Of a stretch of 64,000 nt of DNA, positions 1-8,635 are shown piece after piece; the first letter of the stretch is position 1; every line of letters starts with the position of its first letter. The translations under genes and the position numbers were made by a program. The DNA is from SB25 sp029560875 (GTDB lineage Bacteria > Bacteroidota > Bacteroidia > Bacteroidales > Tenuifilaceae). The notes under the pieces were generated by a model that was given only the letters and a program-made list of their open reading frames with translations, ran no database searches and was not told the origin of the DNA. The DNA lies in NCBI GenBank assembly GCA_035388225.1, contig DAOOPM010000022.1:1-64000 (forward strand), given 5' to 3'.

Positions 1-54
1 CCCATTCCATTATAAATTAATATTAATCCGTCCAACTTTTTGGGGTCACTTCAA
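1..54. mobile_element. possible terminal end of an insertion sequence lying left of the window
   Basis: The stretch around 29-54 reads, on the minus strand, as TGAAGTGACCCCAAAAAG followed by TTGGAC. This resembles terminal inverted repeats I associate with IS3-type elements in Bacteroidota. No transposase is visible because the window begins here, and the matching end would lie outside. This is a memory-based resemblance, so confidence is low. It could simply be intergenic DNA downstream of the SPOR protein gene. Confidence 0.22.
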
Positions 55-88
55 AATGGGGCTTTTTTCATGCATTTTCTTGGAGTAA

Positions 89-2329
89 CTATTTTCCCAA
101 AACTCTCACAAATGCCTTATCGTAACCAAGGCTTGCCAATTTGCCTAAATCTTCCTGAGCCTCCTCTGGCGATGAATATTTACCCACACAATATCTGTAT
201 AGACCATCGTTACCTTTGTAAACCATTAAATCAGCAATGCTCTCAAACTGACTGAGTCTTTTGGGATTTGAAAGTGCAACTATTTGGATGGTATATCCTG
301 GATGCTCTCTATTAATTCTAACATAGGCGTTGCTTATACCCTTTGCTTTTAGGCTTGCAAGTATGGCTTCGGATTCTTGAGCAGTTTTAGTATTTCCCAC
401 ACTGTATCGGTAGTATCCATCGGGCGATATAGTTATACTGACACTATCAATTTTATTGATATAATTGATGTCTAGTGGTTGCTTAACGGCAATAAGCTGT
501 ACTGAATAACTAAGTGGAACTGTTGATGAGACTGAAGTTGACCTTTTGAAGTCCATTACAGGTAATGGCTTGGCTGTTGGCTTTGGCTTTTCTGGTTTAG
601 TTTTTTCAACTTCAGGTTTAGGCTTTTCAACCTCTCTCTTTTTTATTTCTTTTTTTATAGGTGTTACAACAGGCTCTTCCTTCTTAGGTTCTGCTTTTAC
701 AGGTTCAACAACAGGGATAACCACTGGCTTGATATCCTCCTTAATTGCTTCTTGTGGTTTTTGAACTTCAGCTAAAAGAACAGGAGGTTCTTCTATTTTT
801 ACTCCATTTAAAACAACGCTGACTAGGAATTCTTCTTTAGATGGATTATTGGGTATTTCAACAATGTTGTCTGCGGACTGAAACCCTTCACCATTAACTG
901 ATATATTATACTTGCCAGGCATAATTTTCTGGGTGTACTGATTAATACCTTTGGCATTTTTATTATCGATAATCTTGTTTGTGCCAAGGTTTGTTAACGT
1001 GAAAGTGTAATTTTTATCTGTAGGAGCATTTTCGGCAAGCATTATGTTGATTTTTAAATCAACATAAGGAATTACTTCAATCGAATGAATATCCATACCA
1101 CCGATTCCATCGGGGTTAAAGAACGAATAATAGCCGGTATTTAGACTTGTTGGCTGAAAAAACACATTGTTATCAGGTGTATTTAAGGGGTATCCTAAGT
1201 TCTTAACATCACTGCTGCTTTCAAGATTTACGTAAAAAATATCATACCCTCCAATGCTGTTATGACCTTCGGAACTAAAGAATAGGTATTTTTCGTCTGG
1301 TGTTAGGAATGGTGACTCCTCGTTTAATGGTGTATTGATGTTGGGACCTAAATTAACAGGGTCGCTCCAGCTATCTCCTACAATTGTGGTTTTGTATATA
1401 TCGTATCCACCAAATCCGCCTTTTCTATCGCTAGTAAAAAAAACTGTATTGCCATCCTTTGTAACAAAAACGTGACCTTCGTTATACTTTGAGTTTATCG
1501 GTTTGGCTGCTTTAACCGGTTTAGACCACTTGTTTTTTTGCAAGAAACTAACAACAATCTCAGAGTTATCGGGGTCTTCTTCTATTAGATATAATTCTTG
1601 GCCTTCATAAGATAGGCAGGATGTTTTTAAAAATTTGCTGTCAATGTTTCTCGAAATATCTACAGGCTTAGTCCAAGTGTCATTTTCTTGCTTTGAGACG
1701 AATATTTTATTGCCAGTAGGGGTTTTAGTGGTATAAGCCAATGTTTTTCCATCGCCCGATATAACTGCATTGAAGTTGGATTGGTCTGTGTTTATCAATT
1801 CTCCAAGGTTTTTAAGATTCAAACCAATAGGAGCATTGATGAAACTTTTTGCGTTCGCGCAACTTTTTAGATGTTGGTCAATCAGTTGATTTACTTCAAC
1901 ATCTTTGGGCTTAACGTATTTCTTATATTCAGTGAAAACTTCAGATGCTTTATCGAAGTTGAGTTCAAGCATATAAGCAACACCTAAACTATAAAGAACC
2001 TCTGGTGGTGAATTGGATTCTTTAAGCGACTTTCCATCGTATTTATCCGATACTTTTTGTGCGGCCTCCTCAAGGTAGTATAAAGCCTCTTTTTTCTTAT
2101 CATCTGTTTTCAGGTAACAGTAACCAGCTTTGAACATTAAATTGGCACTTTCGGGAAATTTTTTTAGGGCTTTTAGGTAGGTTTCCGCTGCTTTAGTGAA
2201 ATCGCCATCCATCATATAGTATTCTGCGTCCATTTCAAGCGTATAGATAGTATTCCAATCCTGCGAACGCGAATTTAAAGCGATGCCAAGAGTAAGAATT
2301 AAAAGGGATAAAGTCTTATTAATTCGCAT
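89..2329 (-). CDS. exported TPR / PD40 beta-propeller / double-SPOR envelope protein
   Basis: Predicted 746-residue secreted or periplasmic protein. A hydrophobic signal peptide (about residues 1-22, ending near SRSQ) supports the ATG at 2329 over the longer open frame. In order: TPR-like helices (about 25-150), PD40/WD40-like blades with xSPD/xDGxxxxF motifs (about 180-420), a beta domain (about 440-540), a Pro/Lys/Glu-rich linker (about 550-620), and two SPOR-type units at the C terminus. Each SPOR unit has the YSVQL/YTIQI and YRYSVG/YRYCVG signatures that bind denuded peptidoglycan septal glycans in known SPOR domains. The TPR-PD40 layout recalls PorE-like anchors of Bacteroidota, but SPOR replaces the OmpA domain. 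It lies downstream of the hydrogenase phosphatase operon with a 196-bp gap, so probably has its own promoter. Confidence 0.8.
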   Translation of the reverse strand: MRINKTLSLLILTLGIALNSRSQDWNTIYTLEMDAEYYMMDGDFTKAAETYLKALKKFPESANLMFKAGYCYLKTDDKKKEALYYLEEAAQKVSDKYDGKSLKESNSPPEVLYSLGVAYMLELNFDKASEVFTEYKKYVKPKDVEVNQLIDQHLKSCANAKSFINAPIGLNLKNLGELINTDQSNFNAVISGDGKTLAYTTKTPTGNKIFVSKQENDTWTKPVDISRNIDSKFLKTSCLSYEGQELYLIEEDPDNSEIVVSFLQKNKWSKPVKAAKPINSKYNEGHVFVTKDGNTVFFTSDRKGGFGGYDIYKTTIVGDSWSDPVNLGPNINTPLNEESPFLTPDEKYLFFSSEGHNSIGGYDIFYVNLESSSDVKNLGYPLNTPDNNVFFQPTSLNTGYYSFFNPDGIGGMDIHSIEVIPYVDLKINIMLAENAPTDKNYTFTLTNLGTNKIIDNKNAKGINQYTQKIMPGKYNISVNGEGFQSADNIVEIPNNPSKEEFLVSVVLNGVKIEEPPVLLAEVQKPQEAIKEDIKPVVIPVVEPVKAEPKKEEPVVTPIKKEIKKREVEKPKPEVEKTKPEKPKPTAKPLPVMDFKRSTSVSSTVPLSYSVQLIAVKQPLDINYINKIDSVSITISPDGYYRYSVGNTKTAQESEAILASLKAKGISNAYVRINREHPGYTIQIVALSNPKRLSQFESIADLMVYKGNDGLYRYCVGKYSSPEEAQEDLGKLASLGYDKAFVRVLGK

Positions 2330-2525
2330 AGTTTTTAGCTTTGTGTGCAACCCCTTAATTATTACGTAAATATTATAAAAAAGTTGATTAATGTCAATAG
2401 ATTCGACGATTAATTGCATAAACCTTTTGATAAATACCAATTTCATTGGTGTTAACAGATGTATTTGTTTTACCAATCTGGTATTTACAACAACTAAATG
2501 GGTATAAAGTTTAGTTCTCCCTATT

Positions 2526-3707
2526 TTAAAGGAATTGAAGATTTACCTCTTTAAGGAATTTTTCTTGAAGTACATGCGCAATGCGCTTAACCACTGTACG
2601 CCTAATTTCTAGTTCTACCGGCAGGTTAGGGTCTTGGTGTGCAATGTTAATGCAGGTGCCGATTACAAAGTCAATACTGTCGCTTTCTAAAATTAACTTT
2701 ACGAGTTGGTCGGCAGGGCCATTGCCTATCGATGAGGTTTCGTTGAAACTGTCGAGTATGTTATTTACTTTACTTAGTGTTAGTATGCCTTCAGTTACCA
2801 AATCGGCGCCATCCATTTGGCTGGTTGGTGGTAAATCGGGGTCAACAAAGTCAAAATTATCTTTTACCTCCCTTTTAAGTTCGCGAGCAATAATATCTAC
2901 AGTTGTTGCTCCGCAGATTACTTTTTTACCATCGAAATTATTGAAAATTGATGCCAGTTTAGCATCGTTTTCCTGCTCGAATGGAGGCCCTGTGCAAATT
3001 AGGAGTTTACGAGGATTGCGGAAGTAAATGGTTGCACAGCTAGTATCATCTTTTGGATGATAATCGTCGTTAACATAGGCCATATTAACAACCTTGGTGC
3101 TTAGTTTTCTGGCCGAAATATCGTGTTCGTTCTTTACAATACGAGCAACAAACTCTCGTGCTTCGTTACTCCAACCAAACGGTAAATCGGGTGAGCCTAA
3201 ACCTGATTGGGCTACGCCATCGCTCCAAATAACGATTCTATCCTCAATTTGAGGTGTGAAGCGGCAGTACTTTAGTTCCTTGCCAGCGTTTTTATCGCTA
3301 TTTAGGATTATGCATTGCCATTCGGGTTGATATACCTCCGTACTTCGCATTATAAAACACTCCGGATTATCGTATTCAAGTATTCGGGTTTCGCCATTAT
3401 GCTCAATATCAATAATAGTGAATGTGGAATAGCTCATTTGGCGTTCGGAGCAAACGGGTAGAGTATTCATTATTATCTCCGCGATGGTATTTATATCCTT
3501 GTGCTCCTTGGTAAAGTTAAACGCCATTGTTGATGTGAGCGTTGCCAGTACATTGGCTTTAACTCCGTGCCCCATACCATCGGAAAGAACAACAATAGTT
3601 CGTTCCTCGTCCTGAATACGTTTAGAGTAAAAAACATCACCGCAGATACGCTCACCGTCGTGATTTTTTTGCTGGCAGTTTACCTCTATGAAAAACTTTT
3701 GCGACAT
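2526..3707 (-). CDS. SpoIIE-type PP2C serine phosphatase of the hydrogenase operon
   Basis: A 393-residue protein. The first ~235 residues form a SpoIIE/PP2C metal-dependent phosphatase: VLSDGMGHG (about 40-48) supplies the metal-binding Asp, IVIWSDGV is the second motif, and a DDTSCATIYF element comes near the end of the domain. The remaining ~155 residues form a separate conserved-looking module with GADLVTEG, GPADQL and ESDSIDFVIGT stretches that I cannot assign. It starts 21 bp after the sensory hydrogenase in the same orientation, so it is presumably co-transcribed and is the likely output of that sensor. Similar phosphatases accompany [FeFe] hydrogenase clusters in Clostridia. Its phosphoprotein target is not visible here. 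Confidence 0.85.
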   Translation of the reverse strand: MSQKFFIEVNCQQKNHDGERICGDVFYSKRIQDEERTIVVLSDGMGHGVKANVLATLTSTMAFNFTKEHKDINTIAEIIMNTLPVCSERQMSYSTFTIIDIEHNGETRILEYDNPECFIMRSTEVYQPEWQCIILNSDKNAGKELKYCRFTPQIEDRIVIWSDGVAQSGLGSPDLPFGWSNEAREFVARIVKNEHDISARKLSTKVVNMAYVNDDYHPKDDTSCATIYFRNPRKLLICTGPPFEQENDAKLASIFNNFDGKKVICGATTVDIIARELKREVKDNFDFVDPDLPPTSQMDGADLVTEGILTLSKVNNILDSFNETSSIGNGPADQLVKLILESDSIDFVIGTCINIAHQDPNLPVELEIRRTVVKRIAHVLQEKFLKEVNLQFL

Positions 3708-3728
3708 AGTTACTCTTATTCAGGGATG

Positions 3729-5615
3729 CTATTCTTCTTTTTTGTTTGATATGCCTTTACGAGCATTGCTTTCCTTGTAGGTTTCAATAATTGAGTGTAG
3801 CATTTGCTCGGTTTCCGATGCTCCTTCGCCAAGCAAGAATCCAATTTTCTGAACCATTGCAAGGTTTTTATCAATAACATCGGTAATTCGTTTCATAACT
3901 TCCTCTTTTTGAACCTCAGGTGCGTACATATCGCGTATTACTGCACCAACAATACTGTTCGGTTTTATTGTAAATACCGATAGGTTGAGCAGGTTCTCTT
4001 TGTAGTGTATATCGCGGTTTAAAATATCGGTATTGTTCTGGAGAACGTAAGAGAATAAGTTGTGAATGTTATAGGGGATAAGGCTTTTTAAGTCAGCTCC
4101 AATTAGACCAGGAATAATATCATTGATTTCAAGAGCATCGTCACCTAAAAGGTCTATAAAGCTTTGGTTGCTTTGCAGAATTTTCATCTTTTTATCAATA
4201 ATCACCACAGCCGAAGGTAGTTTCTTGAGCATTGTGGTAATAGTCTCGGAGGCTTCATGAGCTGCATCTTGCTCAACTCGTGCCTTTTTCTCCGATTCTC
4301 TAAGTGCCTCTTGGGTTTTAGCCAACTTTTCATTAGTTGCCCTGAGGGTTTTAATGTATTCCTGACGATTTTTAAGTGAAAAGTTTAAACACATATCGGT
4401 ATGCGCCAGCCCCGATGCAACAGCTGCTGCAAACTCTCTGCACGATGAATACCCACAGGCTTCACAACCAGAATCTTTTCCCATTAACTCCTTGTCGATA
4501 GCCTTTAAAACTTCTTCAACCTTTTGCTCTGATGGCGGTGGAAGGCGTTGGTCGTCGATAGTGAATGTTCTGGAGTAATCGTTTTTCGTATTCTTGGCAA
4601 TATTCTTTTCCCACTTATCGCGGTCGAAGGTTTTTAAACGTTTATTGGCGTAATTTACCACCATTGTTCGGCGAATAAACTTTTTGCCTCCCTTTGATGT
4701 TCCAGGCCCCATTAAGCATCCTTCGCAGTAGAATAGGTTAAAGTGACGGTTAATTAGTTCAATGCTACTTTCGAACTGCTCCAATGCTTCCAGAGTGTTA
4801 TCTGGACCGTTTGAACTGATTATATTTCCTGAAAGCAAACTTTGGTTTATGTCCACTGCTTGCAGAATACCGCTTCCGATTGGGAATAATGAGCCTTTGT
4901 AGCCGATAGGTTCATCAAATTCAGCATACTCAAAATTACTTTCCTTGATGTTGAACTCGTCGAATAGTTCACGAAGTTCAACAAAGGTCAAGTTTTCGTC
5001 AATCAGACTTTCGCCTTTGTAGAGTTTAGCCTCTTCTTTACTCTGAATGCAAGGGCCAATAAGAACAACTTTAGTATCGGCACCGTACTCCTTATGAACT
5101 GCTTGTGCTGTGGCGATTATTGGGGAGATGATTGGTGCAAGGTTTTGCACTAAATCGGGGTGGTACTTCTCAACCATCGATACTACTACAGGGCATACAC
5201 TTGTAATAAAGTACTTTCCTTTAAAATCTTCGAAAAGTTTTTTGTACTCCTGCGCAACTAAATCAACACCAAAAGTAACTTCGCAAACGTAGGTAAAGCC
5301 TAACGCTTTAATCATCTGTACAAATCGGCGGTAGTCGGTTATATCAGAAAACTCCCCCGAAATACTGGGTGAGCAAATGGCAGCTACTTTAGCGCCTGTA
5401 TTTAGTAATTCAAGTACCTCTTTTTTCGATGAACGGTACGATACTGCATTAACAGGACAGATATTTAAACAACTTCCGCACCCAACGCACCGTTCTTGAA
5501 TTATCCTGGCATAATTTTGCCCTGCCTTAACCTCGATGGCTTTAACAGGACAAACTCTTACGCAAGCGTAACAGTTAATGCAGGCATTTTTATTTATATC
5601 AAAAAGTTGCGACAT
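3729..5615 (-). CDS. hydS: group C (sensory) [FeFe] hydrogenase with PAS domain
   Basis: A 628-residue soluble protein. Two [4Fe-4S] ferredoxin motifs come first (C12/15/18/22 and C43/46/49/53). The H-cluster domain follows, with ligands C141 (SVCP), C189 (GPC), C297 and C300 (CEGC, a C-x2-C spacing typical of group C). Next is a [4Fe-4S] motif CEACGYSSC (C384/387/392 and C409), a coiled coil (about 410-450) and a PAS-like domain (about 455-565). The proton-relay cysteine of catalytic enzymes is Val140, which fits a sensor rather than a fast H2 producer. There is no kinase domain; the adjacent PP2C phosphatase is the probable output. The gene sits 19 bp downstream of a [2Fe-2S] protein, in an operon behind a Rex-like operator. 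Confidence 0.88.
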   Translation of the reverse strand: MSQLFDINKNACINCYACVRVCPVKAIEVKAGQNYARIIQERCVGCGSCLNICPVNAVSYRSSKKEVLELLNTGAKVAAICSPSISGEFSDITDYRRFVQMIKALGFTYVCEVTFGVDLVAQEYKKLFEDFKGKYFITSVCPVVVSMVEKYHPDLVQNLAPIISPIIATAQAVHKEYGADTKVVLIGPCIQSKEEAKLYKGESLIDENLTFVELRELFDEFNIKESNFEYAEFDEPIGYKGSLFPIGSGILQAVDINQSLLSGNIISSNGPDNTLEALEQFESSIELINRHFNLFYCEGCLMGPGTSKGGKKFIRRTMVVNYANKRLKTFDRDKWEKNIAKNTKNDYSRTFTIDDQRLPPPSEQKVEEVLKAIDKELMGKDSGCEACGYSSCREFAAAVASGLAHTDMCLNFSLKNRQEYIKTLRATNEKLAKTQEALRESEKKARVEQDAAHEASETITTMLKKLPSAVVIIDKKMKILQSNQSFIDLLGDDALEINDIIPGLIGADLKSLIPYNIHNLFSYVLQNNTDILNRDIHYKENLLNLSVFTIKPNSIVGAVIRDMYAPEVQKEEVMKRITDVIDKNLAMVQKIGFLLGEGASETEQMLHSIIETYKESNARKGISNKKEE

Positions 5616-5634
5616 TTCTTTTCAGTTTCAGGTT

Positions 5635-5886
5635 TTAATCCTCGTTGAGTTCAAGAGTTAATATGTCTATAATGTTGTACTCATCAACCCCAGTAAAAAT
5701 TTTATCGTTTATTTTAACAATAGGTCCTTCGGCACATTTGCCAAAACAATGACCTCCATGAAAGTAAACTTTATCTTTAAGTTTATGGTCTTCAAGGTAT
5801 TTTACGATTGCCTTTAAGGTTGCTTTATTTCCTCGAGCAAAACAAGAACTTCCCAAACAAATTATTATCTCATTTTTCTTGTCCAT
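5635..5886 (-). CDS. thioredoxin-like [2Fe-2S] ferredoxin
   Basis: An 83-residue protein resembling the C-terminal half of NuoE, a thioredoxin-like [2Fe-2S] fold. Cysteines occur as CLGSSC near the N terminus and HCFGKC followed by AEGP later, the usual C-x4-C and C-x3-C ligand set. The open frame can be extended to 5922, but that start is TTG and would run across the palindrome at 5895-5912, so the ATG at 5886 preceded by GGTGGG is preferred. It is first in a leftward operon with a sensory hydrogenase and a PP2C phosphatase, where it probably passes electrons to or from the sensor (inference). Confidence 0.85.
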   Translation of the reverse strand: MDKKNEIIICLGSSCFARGNKATLKAIVKYLEDHKLKDKVYFHGGHCFGKCAEGPIVKINDKIFTGVDEYNIIDILTLELNED

Positions 5887-5894
5887 CCCACCGA

Positions 5895-5912
5895 TTGTTA
5901 TTTCAATAACAA
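5895..5912. promoter_or_regulatory. candidate Rex operator upstream of the leftward sensory operon
   Basis: A perfect palindrome with 8-bp arms, TTGTTATT-TC-AATAACAA. It matches the TTGTTAnnnnnnTAACAA form of Rex boxes known from other bacteria. It lies 9 bp before the ATG at 5886 and just downstream of an AT-rich -7-like stretch on the minus strand (about 5914-5927), so a bound repressor would block transcription or elongation. A rex gene lies 8 kb away in the same cluster. Confidence 0.65.
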
Positions 5913-6154
5913 AAATTGGCAAAATTTATGAATCTGCATAAGCATTTGCCATAATATGCCTTGCTAATATAAGAAAGATTATTCAAGTAAAAGTAACAAA
6001 TATAAAGCAATTGAAAATTGGTAACGATTTATCAGAATATGTTAAAAAACAGCTCAAAATTATAAAACACTTGGCATTTTTAATTTCATTTATTAAATTG
6101 TTCCAGAATTAACAGTAAGGCAGTGTGGTTAATATTCATATTTACAGTTAATTA

Positions 6155-6162
6155 TATGTTTG
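6155..6162 (+). promoter_or_regulatory. -7 promoter element of the hydrogenase structural operon
   Basis: TATGTTTG matches the Bacteroidota TAnnTTTG -7 consensus. The start of transcription would fall near 6168-6170, inside the Rex-like palindrome. No clear TTTG -33 element is visible at the expected distance. Confidence 0.5.
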
Positions 6163-6177
6163 TTAGTTGAATAACAG
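6160..6177. promoter_or_regulatory. candidate Rex operator for the hydCBA operon
   Basis: TTGTTA-GTTGAA-TAACAG is an 18-bp inverted repeat with one mismatch in the arms. It has the same layout as the perfect palindrome at 5895-5912 of the divergent operon. It overlaps the -7 element and the predicted start of transcription, the classic position for NADH-responsive repression by Rex. Confidence 0.6.
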
Positions 6178-6198
6178 TTATGCAATCTTTGAGTGATT

Positions 6199-6657
6199 AT
6201 GAAAGAAAAAGTTAATGCAATTCTCGAAATGTATAGTCATTCTGGCCGAGACAGTTTAATTCCTATACTTCAGGAGATTCAGGAACAGGTTGGATGTTTG
6301 AACGAGGATGCCGTAGTTATGGTTGGTAAGCATTTAAACATACCAACATCAAAAATTTACGGATTAGCTACTTTCTATAATCAATTTCGTTTCGAGAAAA
6401 AAGGTAAGCACCATATTCAGGCATGTAACGGCACGTCGTGCCGAATGAATGGTTCCAAGTGGATTATTGACTATATCGAGAAGAACCTGAAAATTAAGAA
6501 TGGTCAAACCACTAGGAATGGTTTGTTTAGCCTTGAGGTACTAACCTGCATGGGGGCTTGCCATTTAGGCCCTGTTATTTCAATTAATGGTGAGTACCAT
6601 ACAGAGTTAACTCCCGTTAAGTTAAAGAGCATTTTAGACGAATTAATCATAGAGTAA
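6199..6657 (+). CDS. hydC: NuoE-like [2Fe-2S] subunit of NAD-linked [FeFe] hydrogenase (HydC-type)
   Basis: A 152-residue protein of the 24-kDa NuoE family: an N-terminal helical bundle, then a thioredoxin-like [2Fe-2S] domain with ligands C76, C81 (CNGTSC) and C117, C121 (CMGAC). A GTG two codons upstream is possible; the ATG at 6199 is preferred. In HydABC enzymes this subunit relays electrons at the NAD(H)-oxidising end. It is first in the rightward operon, 10 bp before the NuoF-like subunit, behind the Rex-like operator at 6160. Confidence 0.88.
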   Translation: MKEKVNAILEMYSHSGRDSLIPILQEIQEQVGCLNEDAVVMVGKHLNIPTSKIYGLATFYNQFRFEKKGKHHIQACNGTSCRMNGSKWIIDYIEKNLKIKNGQTTRNGLFSLEVLTCMGACHLGPVISINGEYHTELTPVKLKSILDELIIE

Positions 6658-6667
6658 AAGTTTACCT

Positions 6668-8614
6668 ATGGATACACCCTATACCAACACCGACCGTAGT
6701 TTCTTTGCCGAAAAGGTTATACCAAACCTTCACTCTGAATTGCCTCATGATATTTCTGAAAAATTATTCAGTTACAGGCACGAGAGGATTAGCAAACCAA
6801 TTATTTTTATTGGAATTTCAACCTCATCGATTGTTGCCGGAGCCTTAAGAACCTACGATGCCATTAAAAATTATATTGATGAGAATGCTATAAATGCCGA
6901 TTTGGTGCGGGTTGGAAGTTTAGGTATGTGTTCGTTCGAACCTATTGTTGAGGTTCAACTGCCTGGGAAATCGAGGGTTGCATTCCGAAATGTATCGGCT
7001 GACGATGTTCCTTCAATTCTGGATGGGGCGCTGAATAATTTTATTCAATCAGATGTTGCTTTGTTTCAGTATCCTTCATCAATACTTGAACTTTGGCCAG
7101 ATGTGCCATTGATAAACGAGCATCCTTTTTTTGCAAAGCAGAATCGTTTACTTCTCCGTAATTCTGGTGTTATAAATCCTGAGAGTATAATTGACTATAT
7201 TGCATGTGGAGGGTATTCTGCACTGGCTAAAACATTACGACAGTATACGTGCGATTCGGTTTGCAAAACTGTTGAGGAGAGTGGATTGAGAGGACGAGGC
7301 GGCGGAGGCTTTTCAACAGGTGTTAAGTGGCGCAAAGCATTGACTTTTCCTACAAACGAACGCTATTTCATATGTAATGCCGACGAGAGCGACCCTGGCG
7401 CATTTATGGATAGATTGCTTATTGAGAGTGACCCACATCGTATTATTGAGGGAATCATTATAAGTTCCTATGCAATTAGCGCGAACAAGGCGTTTATTTA
7501 TATTCGAAATAGATACGATTTAACCGTTAAGAGAATGGAAACGGCAATTAAGCAAGCTTACGATTTTGGTTTGCTTGGTTATAATATTCTCGATAGCGGA
7601 TTTAGTTTAGATATCACCATTAAACGTGGACCCGAGGCGTATGTATGTGGCGAGGAAACTGCTTTAATCCGCAGTTTAGAGGGTAAGCGTGGGATGCCAT
7701 CAATTAAACCGCCCTATCCAACTGAGGTTGGTTTTAATAACAAGCCCACGGTTGTTAACAACGTAGAAACTATTGCAAATATCCCCGATATACTTTTAAA
7801 TGGAGCAACTTGGTTTGCTAACATTGGAACGCAAAATTCAAAGGGAACAAAAATATTCTCCATTAACGGAAAGGTTTCCAATACCTGTATGGTTGAGGTT
7901 TCGATGGGAGAGTCGTTATCAACTTTAGTTGAGTTGGCTGGAGGTGTTAAGCCTGACCAAGTGCTTAAGGCAATTCATCTTGGAGGTCCTTCGGGCGTTA
8001 GCGTAACTCCCGATGAAATGGATGTTCCGATTGACTTTGATGAGTTGAGTAGCAAGGGAATTTCTATGGGCTCTGGGGGAGTTCAAATACTGGATGAAAC
8101 TGTTTGTATGGTAGATTTGTCCAAGTACTTTATGCACTTTATCCGTAACGAGAGTTGTGGCAAGTGTATTCCTTGTCGCGAGGGTTCAAACAGAATGTAT
8201 CAAATTCTCGATAATATTTCTCGTCGTCCTTATAGCAACGAAGGGCACAATACGCTAGAGCGTTTCAAAGGTGTTATTAACTTGGAAACTTTAGCCGAGG
8301 TGATGAAGGATACATCGCTCTGTGGATTAGGTCAAACAGCGCCCAAGCCTTTGTTAAAGGCTTTGAAATCGTTCAGGGATGAGTTTGAGGAGCACATTTT
8401 CGACCGTAAATGTAAGGCCGGCGTTTGTCGCGATTTAAGAACATTCTATATAGATGTGGATAAATGTACTGGTTGTACTGCTTGCGCTAAGAAATGTCCT
8501 ACCAATGCAATTATTGGAACACCTCGTTCGCCTTACTTTATAGTTGAGGAAAAGTGTATTGGATGTGGCGTTTGTCAAACTACGTGCAAGTTTGCCGCGG
8601 TATTCTTTAAGTAA
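6668..8614 (+). CDS. hydB: NuoF-like NAD(H)/FMN-binding subunit of [FeFe] hydrogenase (HydB-type)
   Basis: A 648-residue diaphorase subunit. The N-terminal ~130 residues look like the thioredoxin-type [2Fe-2S] domain of HydB, but three of its four expected cysteines are gone (GISTSSIVAGA and VGSLGMC; only C88 remains). The NADH/FMN core has GRGGGGFSTG (about 209-218), then an SLBB-like region, the N3 [4Fe-4S] site C497/C500/C503/C552, and a C-terminal 2x[4Fe-4S] ferredoxin (C600/603/606/610 and C630/633/636/640). With HydA and HydC it should couple NAD(H) and ferredoxin to H2. Whether it bifurcates electrons cannot be decided from sequence alone. It starts 10 bp after hydC and ends 21 bp before hydA. 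Confidence 0.9.
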   Translation: MDTPYTNTDRSFFAEKVIPNLHSELPHDISEKLFSYRHERISKPIIFIGISTSSIVAGALRTYDAIKNYIDENAINADLVRVGSLGMCSFEPIVEVQLPGKSRVAFRNVSADDVPSILDGALNNFIQSDVALFQYPSSILELWPDVPLINEHPFFAKQNRLLLRNSGVINPESIIDYIACGGYSALAKTLRQYTCDSVCKTVEESGLRGRGGGGFSTGVKWRKALTFPTNERYFICNADESDPGAFMDRLLIESDPHRIIEGIIISSYAISANKAFIYIRNRYDLTVKRMETAIKQAYDFGLLGYNILDSGFSLDITIKRGPEAYVCGEETALIRSLEGKRGMPSIKPPYPTEVGFNNKPTVVNNVETIANIPDILLNGATWFANIGTQNSKGTKIFSINGKVSNTCMVEVSMGESLSTLVELAGGVKPDQVLKAIHLGGPSGVSVTPDEMDVPIDFDELSSKGISMGSGGVQILDETVCMVDLSKYFMHFIRNESCGKCIPCREGSNRMYQILDNISRRPYSNEGHNTLERFKGVINLETLAEVMKDTSLCGLGQTAPKPLLKALKSFRDEFEEHIFDRKCKAGVCRDLRTFYIDVDKCTGCTACAKKCPTNAIIGTPRSPYFIVEEKCIGCGVCQTTCKFAAVFFK

Positions 8615-8635
8615 TCGTTCAAAAGAGCAATTGGT

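Noticed and set aside
2581..3027. 148-codon plus-strand open frame
   Set aside because: It is antisense to the SpoIIE phosphatase. Composition follows the complementary strand, and no motif is visible.
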